Below are positions 47,621 through 61,205 of a DNA stretch of 64,000 nucleotides, piece after piece (the first letter of the stretch is position 1; every line of letters begins with the position of its first letter). This stretch comes from Hemicentrotus pulcherrimus (taxonomy: Eukaryota > Echinodermata > Echinoidea > Camarodonta > Strongylocentrotidae). The notes below the pieces were generated by a model, which was given only the letters and a program-made list of their open reading frames with translations, made no database searches and was not told the DNA's origin. The DNA is taken from positions 206,646-270,645 of the forward strand of contig BEXV01000137.1 of NCBI GenBank assembly GCA_003118195.1, in the 5' to 3' direction. Position numbers and translations under genes: made by a program.

Positions 47621-49620
47621 CTGGAAATAAAAATGAACTTGGGAGAAGGCAGCTTTTGCCTTGTGTATGCTGTCTAGACTGGCTTGTTTATTGTCGAGAA
47701 AACATTTTGTAGCATAGCTGAAATCTTCACAATAGTGGTATTTGCACGAAATAAGCTGAATAATTGACCTCATTTTTTTTTCTCAAACAAGTTACTGTTA
47801 TGTGTGTCTAGATTTGAGTTACAACATTATTATGATATGCCATGTGGAGAAGTATAGAAAGAGATAGCAGATGCAAAGTTCTATAGAACTCCTCTTGATT
47901 CTTGTGAAACTCACGTACTTTGAACTTACGTTTCCCTACCCAAGGCGCCGTGGTACATACTCTCCACAAAAAAAAACAAAAAAACTATGTTACCATGCTG
48001 TATCTCCAGATATTGAAATGCAGCTTATGTTTTAAACTGTCCTAGTTTTTGAATATATGTGTGCCATTACACTGCAATGAAAGAAATTATGTTGTAAGTT
48101 CTGTCCATTTGTAATTTCGGCAACATTCATGAAAATATTGTTCAATCCACGAAGCAGGGGCGTTCGATAACACTTTTATAATCTTTGGGTAGGTTGTATT
48201 AATTTGTAACACAGGACTGTTTGACTTAATTGCTTTGTTGTTTTTCATATTTTTAGCCTTCTGATAATCTACCATTGATCGATACTACCCCCTCCCTCGC
48301 TTGTAACAATTGATCCACTTTTAATACCATTTTGATTGAGCTTTTCAATTTCGCCTATCCAAAACTTACTGTGCGAGCAGTGCGAAAAGGCTTGGTTTGG
48401 TCATAAGTCTAGATCTACGGTAGATCAAAACATACACCGAGCGAGTAGATTGGACGACAAATCCGCTTTGATACGCATCAATTTAAACTTAAGCTTGTCG
48501 GCATGCCATCCTCCTGGCAACGATACTTCATATATCATCGTCTGGTGCGATAGCTATACCAAATGTCCGCGGATCCTTTAATAATTGTCGGTAATTCCGG
48601 CGATGGAATTGGAAATACGCCAATGAAAGATGTAACTTGATAAACCAAAGAAACAATTATTGCACAGGAAATGTGCGTTACATCTTTCTTTCCCGTCACT
48701 ATTTGATATGGCGTAGCGTTGGACCAAACATGGGGGGGGGGGGGTCGTATAAAAACAAAATTTTCACGTAACCTTTCCTATTCTCCTTCTTTTTCGAGAG
48801 GGGTTAGTTCTTGTCCCTTAGGCACTAGGCACGATACTGGATCGAAATATAGTTTGGGAGGATTTTTTCAAGATTTGCCTCAAACTAAAGATGTTGTAAT
48901 CAGTGGTATTCGTGACATAATCAACGACATTTTGTTACAACACCAATTCCCATTGTATCATCGGTTTGTTATGGTCTGGGAGTTTTAAAAAGTTGAAGAC
49001 ATTGTTAACTACGGTTCACTCATGGGTCAGGTTACATGGATCGACTCCTGATTGAAGGGTGTCTATTCATGCGAATCCAGCATGTTACATAAGAACCCCA
49101 TTAATAGTTTTTTTAGACAGGGTAACAATGGGCCTCAGATAATTCTGGGAAGAATTATTCACTTTGGCAACAGCATTTATTGTGATAGAAAGAGGGCGAT
49201 TAACCCTAGCCCCCATTTGTATATTCCCCATTCATGTATCCACATGCGATCAGACAGCTCTCAGTGCAGTATTACAGCTGATCTTTTATCTTATTTTTTA
49301 TTTTTGGGGAGGGGAGGATAAGGGAGGGGATGGCGAAATTGCATAGGGAGGCTGTGTACCCTTAGGTCTTGCCCTTTTTCAGACCAGACAATCACATATG
49401 GGCCCCTATATACGACGGCATCCTTGGGCTTACCGTTGAAATGATGATCCTCGGCTCCAAGATGACTGGGCCTCTAGACACGGTATCCTTACCCTTAGTC
49501 TCTCGGTAAGCTATGCTTCATGTCAGTCACACATGTTCATGTTGCAAGTCGTATGTAATTGACCATCTTCAATCTGCTCGCCATTTGCCCGTGACTGGTA
49601 CGACTCGGCGGGGTCGAGGC

Positions 49621-49704
49621 TGAACTCACCGCGGGGGCTGACTGAGTCTGAACTCATCAAAACACTCCGCTGCGCTTGAACTCATCAAACCCACGAACAT
49701 ACAA
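49621..49704 (+). repeat. Degenerate 28-bp minisatellite, 3 units
   Basis: TGAACTCA(C/T)C recurs at 49621, 49649 and 49677, spaced exactly 28 bp. Units 2 and 3 share TGAACTCATCAAA; the remainder of each unit is diverged. A faint fourth start (TTGAATTCAG) follows near 49705. Confidence 0.6.
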
Positions 49705-51407
49705 TTTGAATTCAGACCTCTTTAGGTTCATCCAAGAAAGAAAAAAAACATAACACGTGTTTTCGTAATGTTGGCTCGATCTTGGGACACTTCCATGCAA
49801 TCACTGAAAAGAAAGGGGGCGTCAAAGCCCTGTCTGCCCCCTCCCATTCCCTTGCCCTCCCCCTCTCTCTCTCTCTCTCTCTTCTCTCTGGCAATATATA
49901 TTTATCTTCTCTTGTTACAATGTCTTTAAATTTTCATGGATAAAGCTATACCTAATTTTGAATTAAGAAATAGAAATTTCGATTTTGATAGCACTTTTTC
50001 ATCTCATGATAATTTTTAGATAGGTTTTACACCACTCCTTATCCAAAACGATACTAACAAATTAACAAACTTAACCTGACATGTCTGCTCACTATCTGCA
50101 AAGTTATAAACACATAATGTATTCGCATAGTTAGTGGCGGTAACCTTTACCCTTTCCCCACAGTTAGCACATCTCCATGCACATCCCCATCCTCGTAAAG
50201 ATGAAAAAATGAAAAGGGAAAATGTGATAGGACTTAATTACGAGCGAGGGGTCTAACCAGGTGTGATGATGAGCGCGATCAAAGGCAGTTTGATTAATGA
50301 CGTGAGTAATTAATGAGAGCACATTTTGACAACCGATAATTAATTGCAAACAAACTACCCGACCTCAAATTGGCAACGCAACGTGCCACCACGCCTCCAT
50401 TTTTGAGCATCTCGATTCGTATGCTTTTATATGCATCAGGCTCTCAAATATGTCATTATCACCCCCATGAGAGGAAAATCATAGATCCTCCAGAACTTTA
50501 TTGACCAACAAGTTGACTTTTTAACATTTTGGAAAAAATATATTGAAAGAATACTTCCATTTCATTAATTTTAATGGTTGAATGTTTTTTTTAATCCTTC
50601 TTCATTTGAATGAAACATCTAAGGTGCCTGAACAAATTCAAGGTTATGAGACCAGTCAATGGATGAAATCTTTTGATGAACATAGTTATTACGCTTCCAT
50701 TATTGGAGAGCTGAGAACAGCATGACGTGTAGCGATGAACAGAGCATCAAGACACGCCATGTTGTCCAGGGGAGCACGCCGAAACATCGTGCTCTTTTGC
50801 ACTGCCTTAGTATAGAGAGGCTTATTTTTAAAGAGAGAGAGAAGTAGTCAGTTTACATGAAATGACTTTAAAGGAACCACTACAAATTGAAGACATAAAA
50901 ATAATTGGAATAAAGAAAGGGAGTGGAAATACTTAACTATCGCGTCGGTGCTCATGAATTGTTTCACTCTATATTATCGAAGGTCCTGGATTTTGCAATG
51001 TCTGTGCTTTCGAGGCGTAATTCGTCTGGCTCTTGGAATGATTTCGATTATAATGGACATTTGGAAAACAAAAATGGGATACAGCTTGCTAGTAGAGCTT
51101 AATGCGATGAAAAGCATGATATACATGTACTTCTCTTACACAGTTTAATATCGTCCGTTGATAAAATTATCAGAAGAAAAGTTTGTTGACCTAAAAGGCG
51201 GACCTTGGGAGCAACCAGTTAGGATGCTTTTTCGGCGCCCCTGGTGAGACATTGGTATTCAATATGACGGCATGAACGTGTAAAGAGCCCAGGGTGGGTT
51301 TGGGGTGGGGTAGGGGCGTAGAAGATGTTCCCTAAGATGCATCCTCTCACCCTGTTGTTTTGATTTTATATTCTTCTAAATCCATTCAAACCACTGTTGA
51401 GTCGCCA

Positions 51408-51431
51408 TTTTTTTTTTTTTTTTTTTTTTTT
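51408..51431. repeat. Poly-T run (24 T)
   Basis: Twenty-four T, followed by G/T-rich sequence. It could be the tail of a minus-strand retrocopy, but no body is recognised. Confidence 0.9.
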
Positions 51432-51699
51432 GTTGGTAGTGGTGGTGGTACTCGCCAATGTTCTGTTTCTGTAAAAATGCCCTGAAGAAGACCACTGTTA
51501 GTGCATTCCAGGGCTTCCCCTCCTCCCCCAACTTTATGACAGGAGTCAATCTCTAAATCATCATCAACTTTGTATCATCAGAATCGTGAGGATTTTGACT
51601 CGAGTTTTGGACAATGATGCTGTAAAACGTCCATCCATTTTTATTATCTGTCTTCACAATCTCGATTATCTTTGGGCGTCAGCGCCCCCTCCCCTCTCC

Positions 51700-52210
51700 T
51701 CTCAATAAAAAAAAATCTTTCTATCTCTCTTTTTTTCACTCTCTCTATATTTTTTCTCTTTCTTGCTCTCATCCAAAGTATACCCTTGTAATTTATCATA
51801 CCCCTGTCCTTTTCTCCCTTCTGTAAGCATATTTGTTTGAGTGACTTTTTTCTCAACCATTTATTTTCTTTTGAATGGGTTAGATAAGACTAGTGTACGT
51901 TTGGTGGTCTCTCTCTCTCTCTCTATTTCCCTTTGTCTATAATTATCTATATATTTCTATCAGATTTTTTGTATCAGCTCTGTTCATCTTTCTTTCTTTC
52001 TAACCAGTATCTCTCAGGCTCATCTCTCCTTCCCTCTCATCTCGTTTTCTCCTCTGCGTATCTCGCCTCTCTCTGTAATGTTCTCTCCCTCTCGTTCTCT
52101 CTCCCTCTCTCGTGTATAACTTTCTCGCCAGTATCTGTCTGTCCGTCTATTTTGCTTTCAACTGTACTCCTGTCAGTTATCGTATCTATTTCTCTTCTTC
52201 TCTATCCTTG
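51700..52210. repeat. Pyrimidine-rich tract
   Basis: About 500 bp dominated by TCTC/CTTT words, including (TC)n at about 51910-51924. Frames here are Ser/Leu-rich on + and Arg/Glu/Lys-rich on -; not coding. Confidence 0.8.
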
Positions 52211-53027
52211 TAACGCGAGCTGTGTTTGTGTGAGTGACCTTTTGCGGCCATTTGTTCGAAGATGTTGTGTAAACCTACGGGAGATGTGATATTACAACAT
52301 TCCGTTACGGTGTCATGCCGGTCGTTTGCGGGACGAGCGCGGTCAACTCGCCCCCCCTCCTTTTCTTACACCTTGCCATTGATCACTAAGACATTTTGTC
52401 ACCTTGCAATAAGTTATCTGTATCTCCTTCATTTATTTATTAGTAATCTTTTTCATTATAATACCGATATATGATTATGTTGCCCACATAGGCACCGAAT
52501 GGCGGGTGATAATTTCTCTAGGTAATTTAATAAATATATATTGCTTGTACTGATTTTGTGGCAAAGACAGTTTTCACATCGATTTCACATTGACAAAGAT
52601 AATTCGAACAGTAGTGATTAAACATTTATTAAACTGTTATTCTTTTTCACGGTATACCATCTCGATGTTAGCCCGTGTGCCACGCCCACCCAATTGGTTT
52701 ACCACCAAAACCACCCGGATGCATCCCTTGGTTGACTGATCGGACGGATACTACTTGAATTGATAACCACTACCAGTATGGCTTCCACCACAATCAAAAC
52801 AAATTAACCAACAAAAAGCACCCTTTTAACTCCCTACAAAAACACACCTCTTCATTGGTTAACCCAAGCCATTTCCCAATATTATTCACGCCCGCACTCT
52901 TTTTTAAAAATATTGTTTTATAGTGTTATAGTTAAAGTGAGAATGTGGCGTTGTGATACCTGCAATTCCGTCTAAGAGCGTTTTAGATATTTCTTTAACG
53001 AGGGAGGGTGATGTAGGGCTAGAAATG

Positions 53028-53440
53028 CCCCCCCCCCNNNNNNNNNNNNNNNNNNNNNNNNNNNNNNNNNNNNNNNNNNNNNNNNNNNNNNNNNNNNNNN
53101 NNNNNNNNNNNNNNNNNNNNNNNNNNNNNNNNNNNNNNNNNNNNNNNNNNNNNNNNNNNNNNNNNNNNNNNNNNNNNNNNNNNNNNNNNNNNNNNNNNNN
53201 NNNNNNNNNNNNNNNNNNNNNNNNNNNNNNNNNNNNNNNNNNNNNNNNNNNNNNNNNNNNNNNNNNNNNNNNNNNNNNNNNNNNNNNNNNNNNNNNNNNN
53301 NNNNNNNNNNNNNNNNNNNNNNNNNNNNNNNNNNNNNNNNNNNNNNNNNNNNNNNNNNNNNNNNNNNNNNNNNNNNNNNNNNNNNNNNNNNNNNNNNNNN
53401 NNNNNNNNNNNNNNNNNNNNNNNNNCCCCCCCCCCCCCCC
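53028..53440. other. Assembly gap (388 N) between poly-C runs
   Basis: N from 53038 to 53425, bounded by ten C on the left (53028-53037) and fifteen C on the right (53426-53440). The two open frames crossing it exist only because N has no stop codons. Confidence 0.98.
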
Positions 53441-56400
53441 TTTACGTCGATTCTTCTCTTCATAAACATGTATTTAACACGGCGTATACGTGCTTTTTCT
53501 TTATGCTGTATTACAAGATACAATATATTGATGAATTACATGCTTAAAGTTTTGGAGAGTATTTCGTTTGAAAATGAGACCAGTGTTATTTAAGGAGGGG
53601 GTTCTTTTTAATGAATAAGGTGAAGGGCACAACCTGAGCTGAAATTACAACTTAAATCTGCTCATATACTTCAAACTCGGAAATAAATGAAACTGACATT
53701 GAATAAACGAAATGAAACGAAAGATTCAAATGTTAAAATCAGCGGAGCGAAAGAGATTATCTTGACACATTTTCACAGTTAATGAAATATTCCTGAAATG
53801 AGTAGACTCTCCCAGTTTCCACCGTCATCTGGTTTATTCTTCTCGATAAATGGATCTAATTGACTCAGTTTATCACGTGTAAATAATGGATTTTTAATTC
53901 AATGACAAAATTGTCTGATCCTCATTTTTCTAATATGGAATATCATAACGCGGTACCTGCATTAACACTTAAGTAATTAATCAGAGTAGTCTAACTTTGA
54001 CACAATATTATACCTAATAAAACATCACCATAATATCACAATTCAGCATCACCATACACTCCTCATACACATTACTAAGAATCACGTGGCATGCATAAAA
54101 CAATCATGCGCTCGCAACGTGCATTCGCATATTAATTGCGAAACTCCTCTTTTTTTCTTAAAATAAAAAGGTTTATCGAGCGCCATTTTGGACGCCGTAG
54201 CCAACAATTTTATTGTTATGCTAATAGTGGAATGTACCCCCTTAATCTTAATAAATATACGGCCATTGTGAGGTGCATCATGGGAAAATATCATATCGAT
54301 CGTTTGGGCAAATTGAATCTAACGGTAATCGTGTTTTCTGTTATTAGCATATGATTACATGCTTCGTTGTGTGTTGAGAGTCTAGGGCATATTTTCATAC
54401 ACAGACGACATCGAAAGCAACATGTGTGCTGTGCCATGAAGCGTTATGAAATTGTTTGGCGGGAATTTTTCATGAGAGTGTGTCTAATGGTAATTGTCAT
54501 AGTGTAAAAAATGGCAAGTCCTTCATGGTTAAATATTCCTTTTCCCGATTGTAAACTCATTGAATTTATAGATTAGAACTGGAGAGCTATATAATATATG
54601 TGTATTATACTGTAATCAAACAGTTTGTATATTTTTTGTATATTGTAATGATATGGTATTGCATCATATTACCGGTTGCCACGGAGAAATGCAAATGGTT
54701 TTGCACTATATACGGATGCGAACTATTTGGAATCAGTCCCGAAAGGAAAAAAAATACCTCTCCAACGCCTGTAAGAGATTATGACTATTTCGGGTCTACT
54801 TTCGATTCATGAAAACGATTAACAACAAATGTTTTCCCAATATCTATGTAAGGGTAAAACCGTTAAAATGAAATGATTCAATGTCACGACGTGTCCATGC
54901 AAACTCATATGCGACCAGTAAATAAATTGAATCAAGCTACCACTCTGTTACAAGTGACAGAATGCAACATCAATCACATATGTCAGCACACACACACACA
55001 CACCCACTCTAATCTACCCCCTCCTAAAAAAAGCAAACAAAACATAAAACAAAAACAAACAAATAAATAGCGGGCACCAATTGGAGACCCCAGCACAACT
55101 GGCCCAAGTCCATTCCAGATACCTAAACTTGAATTCCAATCATACACAAGTACAGCCCTAAAAGGTCAGCTTTCGTTATTACTCCAGTCCGACCAAGCCA
55201 CCAATTTATGAACTGGACGTGCTTCGTTACGTTTTCCTTCAATTTGGGGGAGAGTCCATGAAATAGATTTTCGCTTCAACTTTCATCAAAAGATGGGTCA
55301 CCCCGCCAACACAAGAGAGAAAAATAACCTGCGTTCGTTTTCGACAGCCTGATGAACAGATTGGCATCGGAAAATAGAAAATCACGGGATTAACAGACCG
55401 TATTGAAAGCATAATGCAGTCTGTATGAATCTGTTACATCTCCCAGAAATCAAGGATACATGTATAGATGTGAGAGGCATTGGTGAGAGGAGGTGGATTC
55501 AAAAGCAGGGCCCTCTTCGTTTATCATCCACTCCATTTAGCCCCGACCTGCTCCCACAATGCACCAACATATTGTTATTCTTACCAATAATGCCTTTTCT
55601 CTATTTTTTTTTCTCCATCATTCATTTGTTATCATTCGTTTTCAAAATATTGTAACTAAGATAATTATTATTTACCCTTCAGTATTCTGTAGGTCACTGA
55701 TAGGAAGATGACATTCTCATAAACATGAAGAAAATTGTAATTGTTTTTTTTTAACACCATAATATGTCTCTGAATATTCCATTTCATCGATGAAAGGCAA
55801 ATGTACTTTGAACTTATTGTGTTGCCGAAAGATGTGGCAGGTGCGTTGTTTGTTCAAAAAAGGGGGAAGAGTAAAAATAGTATACACACCTCACATTACA
55901 TCGACACAACAATACAAACAAAAAAGTACCTGAATGCAATATATCATCACACAATTTATTGAGCATTATGACACAATTGAGTTTTATTGTGGACAAATTA
56001 CCTCACGGTCCGAAGACTTGGATGAATATGAATATCCACAATGATAAAGAGCATTATCGACTGATACATTAATTTCCAAAGAGTTTGAGAAATGGAACGT
56101 TAAAGACCCAAGTTACCATAGAATGCGAATTTGCCGAACAACTTTTGAAATGAAACATCCAAGACCAGAGCGCGAATGAACCATGAAATACATTTAAACC
56201 CATGATTACTATGCAGATTAATTGATAAACATATCAACATGTTGGATTATTCTCTCTTCAAATGATGCAAAATTAGTGCAGATCATCTGGTAATCATCGC
56301 AGAATTAAGACGTTTTTTTTATTATCACGCTGTCGTAATAAACGCAAGTAGAAGACCCTAAACCGTCCTCGGTTGACAGGTAGGTTTATATTTGATTTCA

Positions 56401-58190
56401 AAGTGCATGATTTTCGATGTATAATATACCACATACCATCTGCTCTAGTGACACGATAGAGGGATATACCCAGGGGCAATGTATATATGGTTTATTGGAT
56501 TAGAGGAAGATGACAGAGACATATGAGTATGATATCGGAGGTGGCGTCGCCATGGAAACATGGAGGGATTAAGATGGGTACGGGACTAATAGGAGTTAAC
56601 CCTCTTCTGTGAGAGAAAAACAAATGGATTCCGTATAAGAAGTTAAATCACCTCCATTGTGTACATCTTTATTATTTAAGTCGGCCCTGTTAATTCTAAA
56701 TAAGAAATGAATTTAACATCAACTAGGATCCATAGTACTATCTTGCATAGGAATTCGCTGCTTTCAAGTTTCTAAACTGTTTATCTTTATTGTATACTAT
56801 TTCTGGCATCTCATGTTAATTTCATTACAAGGTGCTAATACTTGCCATTGAAAATATAATAACCTATCGTCAGCCGTTTTCCCCCTTTCCTGAAATATAA
56901 ATGGAAATGCCAAGAGAAGCACTTTCACTTTTAGAGGGACGCAAGGTCGATTCTGAATGTTTGTAAAGAAAATATATATTCCACAGGCTGGACATAGGCT
57001 AGGAGAAAATGATGATGTCATTTAATATTGTTAGGGTCCCCGCAACACGCGCAGCATGCAGCTGTTTCACAAACCATCTCGGAGCGATGGATGTCCTCTT
57101 CTTCTTCCTTTCATCCTCCATCTCTCTCTTTCGTTAAAATCTCATCAACTCCACCAAGTATGATTTCTCCGCTTCTACTCGTTAGCATAATTTGATGAGC
57201 ATATGTTTCACTGCCAGATTCCCCTTTCCTTATTTGATACGTGCTCGCTACAGGGTAAATTTGAGAGCATTTTATTAATTTAGACACTGTTTCTCCCAAC
57301 GATGATACATCGCTCTTATCATTTCCACAAAGGGAGTGACTTACATTTGATCTTTTGCCTCATTGTATATGAATGTATACTATTAGATGTTGTAGTTATA
57401 ATGTGTGCGCGTGTGAGTGTGGTCCAGTGAGGTGATTTAGGGAGGATGTTCATAATTTTAGGCATAACATTAAACATGTAAACAAGAAGAATAACATACT
57501 TGCGTCCGAATCATCGTCATCATTTCCACAGATAAAATCAGTAGATCTATTCCCAAACACTCGTGGAATAATGCTTTTTAATATGAGCAAATAACTCTTC
57601 AAACCATCTTTTATATAGAGACCAAGAATAATCTCTCCTACCTAAAACCTTGTAATATAATACCAATCAAAGCTATACCCTTGATTGTGAAAAGGTTGAG
57701 CAACCCCGAGCATTGGCCCTAACCTCTCCAGTTTGATAAAAAGGAAATAGCTTTACAACAGTAATTCCTCATATTAATCTATCTTTTAGTAAAGTAAGCC
57801 TTGACAGATAGTGCTATATCAAAAAATGGCATTCATAAGAGGATCTTCATAAGGTCAGTCATAACCGGTCATAAAGCTTGATATCAATATCATAATTATT
57901 ATGCTATTTTATTGTGTTTACCTAGTCATGTCAGTTATGATTATAATTCGAAAGTACAAATCCACAGTTGACATTATTCAACGCACAATTTGATACGTAA
58001 TTATATTCCTTGGTTAACAAAACTGTATCAACCTTTAATTGATTTTTATGAAAAATAATACCAGTTTTCTTTGCCAGGAGTGCACATGCTTTCGTTTGAT
58101 CACATTTGTTTTCATCGTACACAAGGTTTCGATGCTCAGTGTCAGACTGTTCTCCAAAGAGTACGCTCATCTTTCACAATCATGACAATG
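53441..58190. other. AT-rich stretch, no gene seen
   Basis: Contains a (CA)n tract (54986-55002) and an X-box-like site (56546-56559). Open frames are short and isolated. No RNA gene, element or exon boundary is convincing. Confidence 0.65.
54986..55002. repeat. (CA)n microsatellite
   Basis: About eight CA units. Confidence 0.85.
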
Positions 58191-58334
58191 CGCCCCCCCC
58201 CCTCATCTCGTTGTAGTCTTGCAGTCGAATGCAGACAACCACGTTTAGGTTTGAAGACACAACCGTAAAAGCGAATGTACATGCAGAGAACGGCGCCGCA
58301 TTTGACTCCTCCCGAATACTGTCCGTCCGTCGTC

Positions 58335-58342
58335 TATATAAG
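58335..58342 (+). promoter_or_regulatory. TATA box of candidate promoter C
   Basis: TATATAAG sits within a CpG-containing, GC-richer patch (about 58190-58540), preceded by CGGCGCCGC-type sequence. It predicts a transcription start near 58365, where GCATCTG resembles an initiator. A strong donor follows at 58902. Confidence 0.45.
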
Positions 58343-58362
58343 AAGCATGCGTCGTTCCGTGC

Positions 58363-58901
58363 ATCTGCAGAAGACACGTAATCCCTGAGATTAGTATCTA
58401 TTCCGAATAAAATTTGAAGGAACGGTCTGCTTTCACAAACTACTACTTCTTCCCTCCAGGATTTGAGAAAAAAAATCACGTGGATCGAGTCCCGCGGAGA
58501 GAAGGCGTTGGTATCATTGAGAATCAACACAACCATGACCGCTCTTCACGCTCAAAAGAAAATTGTGAAGATGATTGAAAGAACTATATCATTGTGACGA
58601 TGCGCTGGATTGATAATATCAAATTGTATAGCTGGATATTGAATAGAAGAATATCTTTAGACTATTTTTCTGTGTTTGATCGCACATGGATGGGGAAGCA
58701 AGCATAAAGCCGAAATGATATAAATCGAGCGAAAACGTGATCAGAGATGCCCTTGTGCTTGTGGAGATGCAGTGTGCATGGGATACTAAGAGTCACTTAG
58801 CTTTTAACTATTGACGGTCATGTATAAGTGTGAGGTGCGCTTTGATTGGAGCCTGATTTGGGAAAAGGTGTGTTTTCTGGGCGGTTTCGAACAATTAGTG
58901 G
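58363..58901 (+). other. Candidate first exon C
   Basis: The start is inferred from the TATA box at 58335. The end is GTGG followed by GTAAGT (58902-58907). An ATG in good context near 58534 gives only 20 codons before a stop. A second ATG at 58820 (G at -3) stays open for 27 codons plus one base up to the donor, so it could begin a coding sequence spliced in phase 1, though a frame this short stays open by chance about a quarter of the time. The minus frame 58180-58536 is a shadow. No downstream coding exon is seen before the window end. Confidence 0.38.
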
Positions 58902-60800
58902 GTAAGTGAAACCTTTATGATAAAGTGGGTCAGTTAAGGTGAAGACTTCATCTCAAATCTAGTTTTGTTCTTGGTTTTTTTTTATTAGGCCTATCATGTT
59001 ACCTCATGATATCCATTTTTAAAAAATATTAATCAACTGTTACCATTCCCAAAAAAAGTGTTTAGTAAAATTCTAATCACGATACTGTTCATAAATGACA
59101 AAAAACATGGCTTATATGTTAATTTCTCATTTTTTATGTGTACCTTAATTGGGGTGTGTACAGTGTAAAGAAGTTCTACTATCGAATGTTTTAAGTAATA
59201 ATTACTGATAATAAATCAGATTTTAAGAGAAAATTCGATTATTGATCACGCACGACCAACAACGAAACTAAGTTTTATCATTGAAAGGCATTTTAACCAG
59301 AAAAGGTTATTAAAAACCCATATCTTTAAAATCATCGCTCAATAGAGTACCACACAGTGCTTTGGACGTTATCTGGAAATGAACACATATGTTACCTTCA
59401 TCAAATTGTACTAGAAAAATGAGCGTATTTTCCCCACAAAGGCAATTTTGTTATGACGTGAATTAATGAGCATCAATTTACGTCACAAGATTATCCTCAC
59501 GTTGAGTCATTATGATAATGAGTAAGTCTCCTTGATTACTGTGAAGGTATATGTTATTTCACTCGTCTGCACACTACATCAGTTCGTTGCTATGGTAACG
59601 GAATGATTCTCTTTTTTTAAGCATCTGGATGATGAATGCGATGCTCTTTTCAGTCATTTTTTTTGACAAATCCAAATAAACATGCACTTGACAGAGCTCC
59701 AATTTATCACGTATACCTGGATGCTTTTTATATCAGGCTCGAAGACATTTTGGAGAATGGGTAACGATGAAGTCGTTATGCTTTTGATATTTTTTGTTGA
59801 AGTGATGTCGGCTGCGATTCCCGCCTAGTAGCATATTTTGTTGACTGTTAAGAAGTAATTTTTTTTTGTGGAGTTGCTGGCCAGTTGTTGACCAGTGGTT
59901 AAAAATGATCTTGATCAATAATGATCACCGTGTAATAACACCAAATTATAATCATATCAGTGAACAGACTTGCTTTATTGTAATTATAGAATACGAGAGA
60001 ATGAACCCATAGAAGGTGCCACACTGACATCTGGCAATTTTATTTTTTAAACATAGTTTTCATTTCTTTTTTAATTTCTTTTCGAAATCATAATTAATGG
60101 GTCTGGGAAATACCTTATTTTACAGGTCACTTTCATAGTGGAGTATGATTTGGGCAGGATAACTTAATATAATGTAAGATCTGAACAAAGAGCAATGGGT
60201 TAGTGGTTTCTTTTCTTCCAAGACATGCTAAATACCTTGTAATCTAAATATGCCGGATAAATACGACTTCGTCAATAAATCAAGGTTTCCATAAACTTTC
60301 AGTTTGAGTGCACGATGAACTTTAAACAAAATCTCAAATGATTTTCTGTTTACTTAAAAAAAAGATCATGCAGCCACAGGAAAACGAACAAACATTTCCC
60401 TCGTAGATACTGTGAATCACCCCTTCAAAGCAAACGAAACAATGCTTGTTAAAGCTCAAAGTATTAAGTAAATAATATCTTGAAAATAAAGAGGAGGGAA
60501 TACAACCAACTCCCACGCGTCCCATCATTGGATATCATGCATGTTACCACAATACAACCGCGAAGGCTTTGCAAGGATTTATTTTTCAAGAACATTCATT
60601 CTACAAGGATAGACGAATGTATCATTGTCAAATTAGATTAAGAATACGTGTGTGAAACAATGTCTGCATTACCGCAAAATGGGAAACATTAGATACGGAA
60701 ATGGAAAAATGGTTTATGCTATTCAGTGGAATACAGGATAATCCGTCAGCCAAACAGGCAAAAAGGAATCTTAAAACCGCGATTTGTATGAACATGCTTT
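58902..60800. other. AT-rich intron-like stretch, no gene seen
   Basis: Begins at the donor of candidate exon C. It holds an X-box palindrome (59586-59599) and nothing else I can support. Confidence 0.6.
59586..59599. promoter_or_regulatory. RFX X-box palindrome
   Basis: GTTGCTATGGTAAC matches the RFX X-box form (two 6-bp half-sites, AT spacer). It lies about 690 bp into the putative intron after exon C. Function is inferred from motif only. Confidence 0.4.
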
Positions 60801-60804
60801 TCAT

Positions 60805-61205
60805 AAAGATCACAGTGTCCCACAGTCACAAAGTACTGTGCGGAAACGGTGTGTACACGGTGTCAACATTTTGAGAGTTTCCAAATGCATTTCTGGCCAC
60901 ACTGTGGTGCATTTACTCCTGTTTTTGTCTATGGCCACAGTGTGGTGACACTGGTGCGGAGACACTGAAATTCATTCCGTTGCCACAGTGTGGAAATAAT
61001 CTTAAAATCTACTATGTAGTAGTACTGTGGTGTGTTTACTCTGGACTTGAATAACTATGTTTGGATAAAGTTTGTGACACTGTGCCACAAGTCACAGGTG
61101 AAGACATTGGGGTTTCATCTTTTGGAAAAGTCTGCACTAAAGAAGTTTATTTTTGAACACACACTGTGTGTAACACTGTTTTTCCAACAGGTTTTGTATA
61201 TTCCC
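60805..61205. repeat. CACAGTGTG odd-palindrome array (right block 1)
   Basis: Eleven-base palindromes CCACACTGTGG (60897-60907) and CCACAGTGTGG (60935-60945, 60983-60993) are spaced 38 and 48 bp apart, with many variants between, and ACACACTGTGTGT lies near 61160. It shares the 13-mer AGTGTCCCACAGT (60814-60826) with the left block. It ends near a G12 run (61208-61219). The overlapping frame 61032-61232 is not considered a gene. Confidence 0.75.

Larger units (their letters stand above)
47621..53027. other. Non-coding stretch with tracts and minisatellite
   Basis: Holds a G13 run (48732-48744), a degenerate 28-bp minisatellite (49621-49704), a TC tract (about 49855-49890), a T24 run (51408-51431) and a long pyrimidine-rich stretch (about 51700-52210). 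Open frames across the tracts are low complexity. No supported gene. Confidence 0.6.

Noticed and set aside
52953..53523. 170- and 183-codon frames on both strands
   Set aside because: Exist only because the N gap contains no stop codons.
58384..58395. miR-125-like seed TCCCTGAGA
   Set aside because: Nine-base match only, no hairpin, lies in candidate exon C.
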